From NCBI GenBank assembly GCA_033558025.1, contig JAUCEF010000005.1, forward strand, positions 6,014,001-6,078,000: 64,000 nt of DNA, in the 5' to 3' direction. The notes beneath the pieces are model-generated. The model saw only the letters and a list, made by a program, of their open reading frames with translations, made no database searches and was not told the DNA's origin. Positions 46,501 to 57,370 of this stretch are shown here, piece after piece. Within the stretch, counting starts at the first letter, position 1, and each line of letters opens with the position of its first letter. Source of the stretch: Phytophthora sp. 'mugwort' (taxonomy: Eukaryota; Oomycota; Peronosporomycetes; Peronosporales; Peronosporaceae). Made by a program: the position numbers and the translations under genes.

Positions 46501-47502
46501 GCTTCGGAATGTGCCACACGTTCGTGAGCACACCCTTCTTCATGCCGCGCGGGGTCTCCATCGACATCACAATGTCGCCGGTCCCCACAGCCTGAACCAC
46601 ACCGTCGTCCGCGAGATGCACGTCACCGGAGAGATCTTCTTGTAGTTCTTCATGTACTCCTTCGAGTACGTCATGTGCTGCGTCGCACCCGACTCGACCA
46701 GCCACACTCCATTCGACTTGGAGGCACCCGTGTTACCACCAACCGAGAAGAGGAAGTCGCTAGAATCTTTATCCTGCGCGACATTCGCACGCTGCGACCG
46801 ATATCGCTCCGCGTCGTTCTGGATCCGCGATGGACATTCCGTGATCCAATGTCCAAACTTGCCGCAATTGTGGCACGCCACGGTCTTCTTCACCGGTCTG
46901 CCCTTGCGCTTGTTGTCCTTCATCATGAATGCTTGACCGTGCGCGGCTCCGTCGACGCCGCCACCTTGTTCCTTGCGCTTCATGTCCTCGTGCAGGAGCC
47001 GAGGCGTTACGAGTTCCCACGACAGCGAGTCGGCCCTTGACTCCAACGCCGTAATGAGGAACTGGTATGACTCGCTCAGGCTTCCAAGAAGCGTGATCAC
47101 CAAGTCCTCGCTGATCGGAGCGCCGACCGCGTCGAGCTGCTCCGCCAGCGTCTTGATCTTGTTGATGTGCTCCAGCACATCATCACCTTCGTCCATCATC
47201 GTCGTGAAGAAACGTCGACGAAGTAAGAGCTTGTTGGCCAAACTCTTCTTCTCGAAGTGTCCTTCCAGTCTTGACCATGCATCATGCGCGTCCTTCGCCG
47301 AGCGAACCAGCGGTAGCTGCGAATCCTCCATCGCGAGACAGATCATCGCCAGCGCCTTGCGCGACTTCTTCCGGAAGAGCGCTTGATCGGCCGCAGTCTG
47401 GCAGTGCTCCAGCTTCACTTCCCCACTTGTCACTCCCCACAGTTCGCGCTCCTCGAGCACCATCTGCATCTTGAATTTCCACGTGTGGAAGTTGGTTCCG
47501 GC
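43458..47502 (-). pseudogene. Family B gag-pol, inverted, lacking the gag start; two frameshifts and protease VESG
   Basis: Begins on the minus strand at GCCGGAACC in gag, beside the LTR-B at 47503, so the first ~25 gag codons are absent. It contains gag, the CHNCGKFGHWITEC knuckle and a protease motif VESGATQHM, in which the catalytic Asp is Glu. A 1 bp deletion at about 46625 and another before 45386 split the frame into three. The last frame (45380-43458) encodes RT with LYVDDL and a full RNase H, and terminates about 54 nt inside the 3' LTR. All three defects are shared with the plus-strand copy at 47862-51051, although this copy lacks one codon of EDD (near 47106). Confidence 0.92.
44404..47502. 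repeat. Left arm of a 3.1 kb near-perfect palindrome
   Basis: Pairs with 47952-51051 in reverse orientation; summed coordinates stay at 95454-95457 along the whole length, with one 3 bp indel. A 449 bp spacer (LTR-B plus the gag start) separates the arms. The encoded proteins differ at only a few residues (for example SNDDD against SNDND). Confidence 0.9.
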
Positions 47503-47857
47503 TGTTGTCAAGGAGACGTCTCGACCAGCTGCTGTATACCGGTAGGATACCGGTATGACCTTCACTCAGTGACACCGCAATCATTTATGTGATTACGAGA
47601 CGAAGATTACGTCACGGTGTTTATGGGACGGTGTTTACGCCATGGACGATTACGCCACGGGTGGGTACAAGATTGTGGGTACATGATGGGCTCTACGTGG
47701 CACTCCCTGATTGGCTGAAGCAACTCAGTATCCAGTCGAGAATCCAGTAGAGTGTATCCAGTAGGTAGAACTGTAGGCTTAGAGGTAGCAAGGAGTTTGC
47801 GAACTAAGGACCTAAATCAATCACTTTGCATTTTGCCATCAAGTGACCAAGCCTTTT
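47503..47857 (+). repeat. LTR-B at the palindrome centre
   Basis: 355 bp. It is the 5' LTR of the plus-strand B copy, and its U3 start also abuts the truncated gag of the minus-strand copy. A single LTR therefore serves as the hinge of the inverted duplication. Confidence 0.93.
47819..47834 (+). promoter_or_regulatory. Oomycete-like initiator plus flanking core promoter in LTR-B (representative)
   Basis: AATCACTTTGCATTTT matches the 16-nt oomycete core promoter consensus (GCTCATTYYNCAWTTT) at 13 positions. It lies 24 bp before the LTR end, so the R region would be short. The same sequence occurs at 13314-13327 and in the other LTR-B copies. Family A LTRs keep the TCACTTT half at the corresponding place (for example 8262-8268) but have CGAATCTTC after it. 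The transcription start is inferred. Confidence 0.55.
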
Positions 47858-47861
47858 GGTT

Positions 47862-50800
47862 ATGAGCCCAAGCCCCGTCTTCCCTGACCAAGACCCCAAC
47901 TACGCCTTCGCCATGGACGCCACTTCGACTACCGCCCGCATTAACAAGTTCGACGGAACTAACTTCCACACGTGGAAGTTCAAGATGCAGATGGTGCTCG
48001 AGGAGCGCGAACTGTGGGAAGTGACAAGTGGGGAAGTGAAGCTGGAGCATTGCCAGACTGCGGTGAATCAAGTGCTCTTTCGGAAGAAGTCGCGCAAGGC
48101 GCTGGCGATGATCTGTCTCGCGATGGAGGATTCGCAGCTACCGCTGGTTCGCTCGGCGAAGGACGCGCATGATGCATGGTCAAGACTGGAAGGACACTTC
48201 GAGAAGAAGAGTTTGGCCAACAAGCTCTTTCTTCGTCGACGTTTCTTCACGACGATGATGGACGAAGGTGATGATGTGCTGGAGCACATCAACAAGATCA
48301 AGACGCTGGCGGAGCAGCTCGACGCGGTCGGCGCTCCGATCAGCGAGGACGACTTGGTGATCACGCTTCTTGGAAGCCTGAGCGAGTCATACCAGTTCCT
48401 CATTACGGCGTTGGAGTCAAGGGCCGACTCGCTGTCGTGGGAACTCGTAACGCCTCGGCTCCTGCACGAGGACATGAAGCGCAAGGAACAAGGTGGCGGC
48501 GTCGACGGAGCCGCGCACGGTCAAGCATTCATGATGAAGGACAACAAGCGCAAGGGCAGACCGGTGAAGAAGACCGTGGCGTGCCACAATTGCGGCAAGT
48601 TTGGACATTGGATCACGGAATGTCCATCGCGGATCCAGAACGACGCGGAGCGATATCGGTCGCAGCGTGCGAATGTCGCGCAGGATAAAGATTCTAGCGA
48701 CTTCCTCTTCTCGGTTGGTGGTAACACGGGTGCCTCCAAGTCGAATGGAGTGTGGCTGGTCGAGTCGGGTGCGACGCAGCACATGACGTACTCGAAGGAG
48801 TACATGAAGAACTACAAGAAGATCTCTCCGGTGACGTGCATCTCGCGGACGACGGTGTGGTTCAGGCTGTGGGGACCGGCGACATTGTGATGTCGATGGA
48901 GACCCCGCGCGGCATGAAGAAGGGTGTGCTCACGAACGTGTGGCACATTCCGAAGCTGTCACGCAACCTGTTTTCGGTTGGTCGGTTTACCAAGGACGTT
49001 GGGCCAGTCATCTTCGAGAGCGACGGATGCTTCGCTGAAACGAAGGGTCTCAAGTGGAAGCTCGGCGCTCGTGAGGGCAAAGGGCTGTTCAAGTTGTGCA
49101 TGACTCCGATGATGCCTGACGAGGCCAATGCGGCAAGTCCGAAGGATCGCCAAGGGGACACCACGTCGTACCTCTGGCACCTTCGACTTGGTCACATCGG
49201 CCATGGCGGTCTAGACGCCATCGTCAAGAAGGGCTACGGTGTTGGTATCGACATGGCGTCGGTGAAGCAGTGGGAGTTATGCGACGGATGCGCACTCGGC
49301 AAGCAAACGCGAGTGAGCTACATGAAGACGTCGCCAAACCGTGCGAAGCAAGTGCTAGAAGTCGTACACAGTGATGTATGCGGTCCCATGCAGACGCCGA
49401 CCTTTGGTGGCAAGCGCTATTTTGTCACGTTTATCGATGACAAGTCGCACTTCTGTGTGGTGTACCTATTGCGCAACAAGTCCGAGGTGGCCGACAAGTT
49501 CGCGCAATTCGTCGCGTTAGCTGAGACCCAGACTGGCAAGCGCGTGAAAATGCTGCGGAGCGACAACGGTGGCGAGTACACGTCAAGTCAACTGGCGAAG
49601 TTCTGCAGTGACCGCGGCATCGTGCAGAAGTTCACTCCACCGTACACGCCTCAGCTCAATGGAGTCGCGGAACGAATGAATCGAACGTTGGTGGAGTGTG
49701 CGCGCTGCATGCTGGAACATGCTGGATTGCCCAAGACGTATTGGGGTGAAGCTGTCGTGACAGCTACGTTCCTCCGTAATCGGTGTCCGACGCGTGTCAT
49801 CAACCACGACAAGTCGCCGCACCAGGTTTGGACAGGAAAGAAGCCACTGCTGGCAAATATGAAGGTATTCGGTTGCCACGCGTACGTGCTTGTGCCAAAG
49901 GAAAAACGGTCCAAGTTTGACGCTCGATCGGTGCGTTGCCGTTTGCTCGGATACTCAGAACACGAGAAAGCGTATCGGTTTGAAGAACTCGAGAGTGGTC
50001 GCGTGCTGATAAGCCGCGACGCACAGCTTATGGAAGACGTTTCCGACAGTGGGAAACGAATTACGCACTAAAGGAAGTGCTCGTGGACGTTCAAGACGAA
50101 GAAGATGAAGTTGCCACGGATGAAGAAACCTCATCGTCTAGATCGGATGGGGATGAAGAAGAAGTTGCACGGGATGAAGACTTCGAGCCCGGCAGCAAGC
50201 GACACCCGCGGACGCAATCGCTGGAGGAAGCGGTAGAGATTCCAGATGCCAAGCGGTATGCCTCGCAGAACCGATATCACACACTGGATGAGATGTCTGC
50301 GGTGGCGCAAGAAGACGCAAACGTCGAGGCTGCTTACGTCGTGGATTCAGTGGGAGAAATGCCGGCCACATTCAAGTCGGCGATGGAATCCAACGACGCA
50401 AGCAAGTGGAAGGAAGCTTGTGACTCGGAGGTCGAGTCGCTCCGCAAGAACGAGACGTGGGACGTGGTGCCGTTGCCTAAGGGACGCAAGGCAATCGGCT
50501 GCCGATGGGTGTTTCGAGTGAAGGAGAACCAAGCCGGAGAGATCGAGCGGTTCAAGGCGCGACTGGTGGCCAAGGGGTTCTCGCAGAAGTACGGCATCGA
50601 CTATGAGGAAACATTCGCACCAGTGGCCAAGTTCACGTCGATCCGGGTGGTGTTGAGCATGGCTGCCAAGTACGGTCTCAAGCTGAATCAGATGGATGTC
50701 AAGACGGCTTTCCTGAATGGCGTGCTGGACGAGGAAATCTACATGCAACAGCCCGACGGATACGTTGACGAAGACCACCCGGAGTACGTATGCAAGCTCA

Positions 50801-51051
50801 AGCGGTCATTGTACGGATTGAAACAGTCGCCACGCATGTGGAACCAGACCATCGACGACTTCATGCTAAAGATCGAGTTCACCAAGTGTAAGACCGACCA
50901 CTGCGTGTACATCAAGAGGGACGGCGACATCATGGTACTGGTGGTGCTCTACGTTGACGACCTCATCATTGCAAGCAACGACAATGACTTGCTGGAATCG
51001 ACCAAGCGGGCACTCAGCGATCGGTTCGAGATGACGGACCTTGGCGATCTC
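47862..51051 (+). pseudogene. Family B gag-pol, truncated in RT, same lesions as its inverted twin
   Basis: ATG in the primer binding site. Gag, CCHC knuckle and the VESGATQHM protease are in the first frame, which ends at 48890 after a 1 bp deletion near 48832. Integrase (DVCGPM, RSDNGGEY, NGVAERMN) is in the second frame, which stops at 50071. The linker and RT follow in the third frame as far as EMTDLGDL, where an inverted LTR2 begins at 51052. RNase H is missing. The catalytic Asp of the protease is replaced by Glu. Its gag start (ATSTTARINKFDG) differs from the inverted twin's, so the 5' end came from another B copy. Confidence 0.92.
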
Positions 51052-51394
51052 TGATAAAGGTGTTGAGGTCTTGAAGCGAGGCTTGGGTTGAGCGGAGGGA
51101 GTTCTGCACTTGGGTGCGAGGACCGGAGTGAAGACCACTTGAGCTGAAGAAGGAAGATTCGAAAGTGATTGATTTATCGGAGCTTACACTACCTAGTCTA
51201 CCACATAGATATGCAGCCCTGCATCCAATCATTTGGTGCATCCAATCACCAACACTCCGCACTCGTCCAATCATCCTACTCGTCTAATCATCGGTTGCGT
51301 AAACAACGTACCGTAAACATCGCGGGATCGTGTTGGACCGGTTCGGGTTAACCGGTTACTGGTACACAGTACCAAAACCCGGCAACCCTCAATA
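51052..51394 (-). repeat. LTR2 (inverted 3' LTR of the A3 copy)
   Basis: 343 bp. Its terminus faces truncated B pol (GGCGATCTC) on the left. It mirrors the LTR2 at 36276-36611, which faces B2 pol from the other side. Confidence 0.92.
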
Positions 51395-51401
51395 CGCCCC
51401 C

Positions 51402-54400
51402 TCAATGCGAACACGCGTGGATTCCGAGGGACGCCGCCAGATCCATGTGGCGCGGTCCTGGCAGCGCCTTGGTCATGATGTCCGCGAGCATGATTGAAGT
51501 CTCACAATACTCGAGCTTGACTTCGCCGCGCTTGACCTCATCACGGATGTGATGGTACTTGATGTCGATGTGCTTGGCGCGACCATGGTTCACTGGGTTC
51601 TTCGTCATCTTGATGCACGACTGGTTGTCTTCGAGGATCTTGAGCTCTGGCCCCGATTCGTTCGCTGCCGTTAAAATCTCGCACAACAGGCGATGAATCC
51701 ACTTGCCTTCTTGGACGGCCAGACTGAACGCGATGTATTCCGCCTCGCTCGTAGACAGCGACACACTTGACTGCTTCTTGCTTCCCCAACCGACTGGCGC
51801 GCCCATCAAAATGTACGCATAGCCCGAAGTTGACTTGCGATCGGAATGGTCGCCGGCCCAGTCTGCGTCCGAGTAGCCGCGGAAGTCCACCTTGTCACCG
51901 GGTTTGAAACAGATTCCATGCGACTTGGTCCCTTGTAAATAGCGGAGGATTCGCTTCACTTTAACCCAGTGCTCGACTTGAGGGTTTTCCATGAAGCGCG
52001 ACACATATCCCACGGCGAAAGCGATATCTGGTCGCGTCGCAGTCATCAAGTACATGAGTGCACCCAAGCTTCACGAAAGGGAACGTTGATCTTGGTCGGC
52101 GCGTTGCTTGGAACCAGTCGAGAGCTCAAATCCGCGGGACTTACCACAGCCTTGCAGTCATCCATGCCGAAACGCTTGAGAATGTCGTCCACGTAGCGCC
52201 GTTGGCACATTGTTACACTGCCGTCAGCATTGTCGACCAGCTCGATACCCAAGACAAAGGCACACTTCCCGCTGTCGGTCATCTCAAAACGTGTCTTCAG
52301 GTCACTCTTGGGGCGTGCGATCAGTTCGGCCGAACTTCCGGTTACTAAGACGTCGTCCACGTGCACCAGCAACAGAACACAGTGACCATCCACAATCTTG
52401 ATGTAGAGGCACGGATCGTAGGCCGAAACTTGAAAACCGATGGAGCACACGAATTCGTCGAAGGTTTCGTTCCACACGCGCGAAGCTTGCTTGAGACCGT
52501 AGATCGCCTTGACCAGTTCCAGGCAGTCGAAGTCATCGTCCAGCTCGACCCCTTCTGGCACCACGCAGTACACGACTTCCTTCATGACGCCGTATAGGAA
52601 TGCAGTCACCACGTCGAGTTGGTCCAGAGGCCAGTCGAAATACTTGGCGATCGCGATGACCATGCGCAACGTCACGTACTTGACCACGGGCGAGAACGTC
52701 TCCGTGTAGTCGATGCCGTACTTCTGCTTGAAACCCTTGGCCACCAGGCGCGCCTTGTATTTCTCGACCGATCCGTCGGCTTTGCGCTTGATCTTGAACA
52801 CCCACTTGGTACCGATGGCGCGTTGTCCGCTGGGCAACTTGGCAGCACGAAACACACCACGAAGTCGCATCGACTTGAGTTCCGCACGAACAGCCTTGCG
52901 CCAATGCACTTGATCAGGTCCGTTGACCGCGTCTTGGAATGTCGTCGGCTCAGACAACTCACCGGCTTCCACTGAGTTGGCAGTTGCTCGCCAAAATACG
53001 GGAGGAGTGGAATCGTCTTCTTCGTTGTCTTGAGCATCCTTCTCTTCTTCGTCAGGTAGTCCAGGTTCCATTCGAACACTCGCTCGGCGTTTGGCTTGGC
53101 GCTCAAACAAGGTGACAGGAGCGCTTGCTTCTTCCAAACCAGTCGCACGGCGAACAGGACGCGAGTTCACTGACATGGTATCCGCATCACTTGGTCGAGT
53201 CTTGCGCTTCCCCGCCTGCTTGAATTCGGTCCGACCCGCCGAGTCATCATCACCAATCTCGAGCGAGTCGAAGTCCAGGTTCATATCTTCGTCGTCATTA
53301 CTTGAGATCGCTTCTCCTTCGGGGTCAGGACGTACGTCCGACATCCAAACACACGCATGTGCTTCACACTTGGCTTGAGCTTGTATACAATCTCGAACGG
53401 AGTCTTGTTTTCGACCTTGGGCGACGGCAAGCGGTTCTTGACATAAATTGCAGCCATCGCTGCTTCGCCCCAAAAACACTTGTCCAGCTTTGCATGATGC
53501 AGCATGCTGCGACCAATCGTAACGATGGTCCGAATAGCTCTCTCTGCCGTGCCGTTGGTTTGGTGCGCGTACGGAACCGTGGTCTGCTGCTCGATGCCTT
53601 GATCTTCGTAGAAGGCCTTGAGCGAATTAGTAGCAAACTCACGGGCTCCGTCGTGGCGCACGAACTTGATACGTTTGCCGAACTGCGTCTGCACCTTCAT
53701 GATGTAGGTCTTGAGGCATTCTTCGCTCTCCGACTTGGCACTTAAGCAGAAACCCTTCATGCATCCGCTGGCTTCGTCCACTATGAGCAGCAAATATTTG
53801 CTGCCACCCAGTGAGTCTTGTTCCATGGGGCCGCAGATGTCGAAGTGGAGTAGCTCAAATACGTCGTAGTGACGCTTGTCGCGGTTGCTTGGGAACGGTT
53901 TTTGGACCATTTTGCCTTGCTGGCAACCACGACACACACTTGGTCCACTCGACTTGGAAGGTGCTTTCGCGTCCTTGATCATGCCACTGCTGACCATTTT
54001 GTGCAGCACGTCGATCGGAGCGTGGCCCATCCGCGCGTGTAGATCCACGTTGCGCGTTGACGTCGCCGCATTCACCGAATGTTGTGGTATGCTTAGCCAG
54101 TAGAGACCGTCGACGAGGTCAGCCGTTGCCACCACTTGCTTCGAGCCCTTCCGCGCGACATGCATGCTCGCACCGTCGAACACCACTTGAAACTTGCCAC
54201 TCTTGTTAATCTGCGGCACTGAAAGCAGATTCTTGTTCATCTTCGGCACGTACAGCGCGTCCTTGATTTCGATGTCGCGCTCGTCGCCGTTGGGCAGAAC
54301 TACTCGTTCGATGATAGTTCCCACACCCTTAATCTCGGCCTTGTTTCCGTCCGCTACCGATAGTTCGCCTTCGTCTTGCTCATTCAGCGTGGCGAACTTG

Positions 54401-55323
54401 GTCTTGTCATTGCAAATGTGGTGCGTTGCGCCGCTGTCGACCGCCCACATCCCGGGCATATCCTTGCCCGTCGATTTTCCGCATTTCAACGAAACCGCAA
54501 ACGCGACACGGTCGTAGTCGTAGTCGTCGTTGCGCCACTGAACATGGTTTGCTCCGCGTCCACGGCCGTTGCCGCCGCGTCTTGGCCCTCGGTTCTCGTC
54601 CTTCTGCTTGGTCCAGCACTTGTCAATGCCATGCCCCACTTTACCGCAGTACGTGCATTGGCGAGATTCTCGCTCGGCACTGAACGCCTTGGCCGCGTCT
54701 TCAGTTTTCACCGACGGAGTCTTCTCGCCCTGCCGCTTGATATGCTCGTTCGTGAGCACCTTCACGACGTCTTGCGTCTTCAGCTCCGCGCTACTCATCT
54801 CCAAGTTCAGTACGACGTTCTCGTAGCTCTTGGGGAGACTGCGCAGCAAGCAGATCGCCACGTCCTCGTCCTCCATCTTGGCGCCGATACTGCTGAGCTT
54901 GGCGCTGATGTTCAGGACATCATTGCAATGATGCAAGACATTGCCGCCTTCCGACATCTCCATGCTGAAGAGCTGTCGCTTGAGGTAGATGCGACCAGCC
55001 TTCTGCGATCCACCGTACAGCGTCTTCAAGCGCGTCCACGCGACCCAGGCTTCCTCGCAGTCATCGACCACGTGATGGTAGTCAGCGTCCATGTGGAGCA
55101 ACATCAGTCCGAAAGCGTTGTTGCTCGACTTGACGTAGTCGTCCTTGGCCCGGGAGTCCGTGAAGCTTGGCTTCGTCTCCCGGTTCACGACATGCCACAC
55201 CGACTTGGTCAGGAACACGCCACGCATGTAGCGGTTCCACGTCGCGTAGTTGTCTCCGTTGAACTTGTCGATGGAGACCTTGGTCGAGACGTCTTGGGCA
55301 GAGGACATGGTGCTTGGGCTCAT
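51402..55323 (-). pseudogene. Family A3 copia gag-pol, inverted, with integrase deletion and frameshift
   Basis: Minus-strand ATG at 55323 in the primer binding site. The first frame to 53281 covers gag, knuckle ([14 protein letters not shown]), protease VDSGATHHI and the integrase triad. After TPKEKR the integrase C-terminal module is deleted and the frame shifts. The second frame (to 52046) carries the acidic linker and RT with HVDD. A 1 bp deletion near 52066 moves RNase H to a third frame, which ends at TGA 51402-51404. Unlike the plus-strand relative at 32348 it has a genuine A3 gag start and LTR2 on both sides, so it is the better representative of this defective lineage. Dead as an autonomous element. 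Confidence 0.92.
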
Positions 55324-55327
55324 AACC

Positions 55328-55669
55328 TGATAAAGGTGTTGAGGTCTTGAAGCGAGGCTTGGGTTTAGCGAAGGGAGTTCTGCACTTGGGTGCGGGGACC
55401 GGAGTGAAGACCACTTGAGCTGAAAAAGGAAGATTCGAAAGTGATTGATTTATCGGAGCTTACACTACCTAGTCTACCACATAGATATGCAGCCCTGCAT
55501 CCAATCATTTGGTGCATCCAATCACCAACACTCTGTACTCGTCCAGTCATCCTACTCGTCTAATCATCGGTTGCGTAAACAACGTACCGTAAACATCACG
55601 GGATCGTGTTGGACCGTTCGGGTTAACCGGTTACTGGTATACACTACCAAAACCCGGCAACCTTCAATA
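55328..55669 (-). repeat. LTR2 (inverted 5' LTR of the A3 copy)
   Basis: 342 bp, with more private substitutions than other LTR2 copies (TATACACTACC, CTGTACTCG, GGACCGTTCGGG), so it looks older. Its U3 end (TATTGAAGG on the minus strand) interrupts an LTR-B2 at ATGACAC. Confidence 0.9.
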
Positions 55670-55868
55670 ATGACACGTCGTATCCCATCTTGTACCCACA
55701 ATCTTGTACCTATGTGTGTGCAATAGTCGATACGTCAACAGCGTCCCGTAATCCATGTGCCATCATCAGTATCCTATAATCACGAAGTGATTATGGCTTC
55801 ACGGACTTGAAGGCCATACCGGTTTCTACTGGTACGCCGGGGCTGGATGAGACGCCTCCTTGACAACA
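55670..55868 (-). repeat. LTR-B2 fragment at the right end of the A/B cluster
   Basis: 199 bp covering the U3 side of an LTR-B2, starting on the minus strand TGTTGTCAAGGAGG at 55868. It is closer to the LTR at 38242 than to LTR-B but keeps the canonical TG. It marks the edge between the retrotransposon cluster and older sequence. Confidence 0.88.
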
Positions 55869-55935
55869 ACTAACGCAACAAAGTATCCGATATCTTAGCA
55901 AGGCCTCAGTTCAAGAAATAACCAATACGGTCGAC
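55869..55935 (-). repeat. Inverted partial copy of the 124 bp repeat
   Basis: On the minus strand it reads ATTGGTTATTTCTTGAACTG, GCCTTGCTAAG and CGGATACTTTGTTG in order, matching the tandem repeat at 57007-57370. The LTR-B2 interrupts it within GTTAGT-TG. Confidence 0.75.
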
Positions 55936-57006
55936 AGCGAATTTCGCCCATCCTACTCTCTGCTTGTTGTAGGATGTATTGCCCTTCCCGACTTCTAGAC
56001 AATCTTCCATTAAAATTGGGGTCTTATCTACCGAAGTTTAAATATTTAATGTTAGATTTGCCGACTAACTTGTGCAAATTTAGATGCATTTGCAATGCCT
56101 TTCAACACTGATCACTCTACGGATGGGCTTGATTTTGACTAATGACCTCTTTCTCGAAATTTTATACCAAATACATAAGCACACACTCAGTTGGGAGGGC
56201 TTTCGTTAAACCCTTCTCCTAGGATCCTAAACCTGATGTCGTTTTGGTGGATATGCACTATTTTTTATGATTAAAACGTAAAAGCCTTCTCAGCAAATTC
56301 AGCGTAGCAGCAACCCATAGAACTGAATTGTTGGACGGTATCCCGGGTTACCGCAAATACAACGAGAATAAGCGAAATTATTTGTTTTAATTTAGTAGCG
56401 GTTGTCATCTCACTTCGAAAGAAACAAGATTAGCAAAGACGTCGCGCCGTCTGTGTGCACAAACAGCGCTTCGGGACGAAATCTTGCAACGGCTCTGCTC
56501 GACACGAAGCATATACCTCCGAGCTATCGACCACTTGGCAAGAAGACAGTGAAGAAACTGCGTGATGATTCTGATACGACACCACATACGCGCGGCAACC
56601 GTTCACCGTGAAGTAGATGCTACCGCAGGGATTCTCGCAGATTAAAATTCGAGCTATAATCTCTGAGGATGCGTCATGTATTGAAGAAAACCACGCTGAG
56701 ATCCAACCAGCCCTCATGCTACAGTTCTTTATCTGGGCATACATATCCCGTTTATATAGGCAATGGGTACATCTGACTATAATTTTAGCGGGTACAACAA
56801 ACAGCAGATTGCCGGAAAGGATTTTCGAGACAATCTACCAAAGCACTACTCCCTGTGTAAAGTATTCGAGGTAAACCGTTTGATGCTTGATCAATTGGAG
56901 ATCCAGTCGCTTAGTAAAGAATCCAATGTTCACAACATGTTGAATAACTTCGTTCCACCCTCAGCACAAAGTAGAGAGAGTTAGTTTCACGGCCATCATA
57001 TAGCTA
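55936..57006. other. AT-rich stretch without a recognisable gene
   Basis: Base composition is clearly more AT-rich than the retrotransposon cluster. The only ATG-initiated frame of note is 56763-56984 on the plus strand (73 codons, MGTSDYNFSGYN...), which has no motif I recognise and ends just before the tandem repeat. I see no LTR terminus, tRNA or conserved domain here. It may be the decayed 5' part of the older copia element to its right. Confidence 0.5.
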
Positions 57007-57370
57007 GATGGGCCATTGGATGCGTTGCTGCAACGTAGAACTCGCTGTATTGGTTATTTCTCGAACTGAGACCTTGCTAAGCTATCGGATACTTGGTTAT
57101 TTCTTGAACTAAGACCTTGCTAAGCGATTGGATACTTTGTTGGGTTAGTTGGTCCCACGGTCATCAGAGAGCTAGATGGGCCATTGAATGCGTTGCCGCA
57201 ACGTAGAACTCGCTGTATTGGTTATTTCTTGAGCTGAGACCTTGCTAAGCGATCGGATACTTTGTTGAGTTAGTTGGTACCACGGTCATCAGAGGTCTGA
57301 TGGGCCATTGGATGCGTTGCTGCAACGTAGAACTCGCTGTATTGGTTATTTCTTGAACTGAGACCTTCAA
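57007..57370 (+). repeat. Tandem repeat, about three units of ~124 bp
   Basis: GATGGGCCATTG recurs at 57007, 57175 and 57299. Each copy is followed by TGCAACGTAGAACTCGCTGT (or CCGCAACG) and TTGGTTATTTCT. Between the second and third units the period is 124-125 bp. The first unit is 168 bp because it contains an additional partial copy of the TTGGTTATTTC...GCTAAGC block. Confidence 0.85.

Noticed and set aside
56402..56744. Possible copia integrase piece in the minus frame (GCRAYVVSYQ)
   Set aside because: The similarity is limited to a few residues and no neighbouring integrase motif follows in any frame.
57007..57370. CRISPR-like array
   Set aside because: Units are about 124-168 bp, diverge without a repeat/spacer alternation, and the context is eukaryotic.
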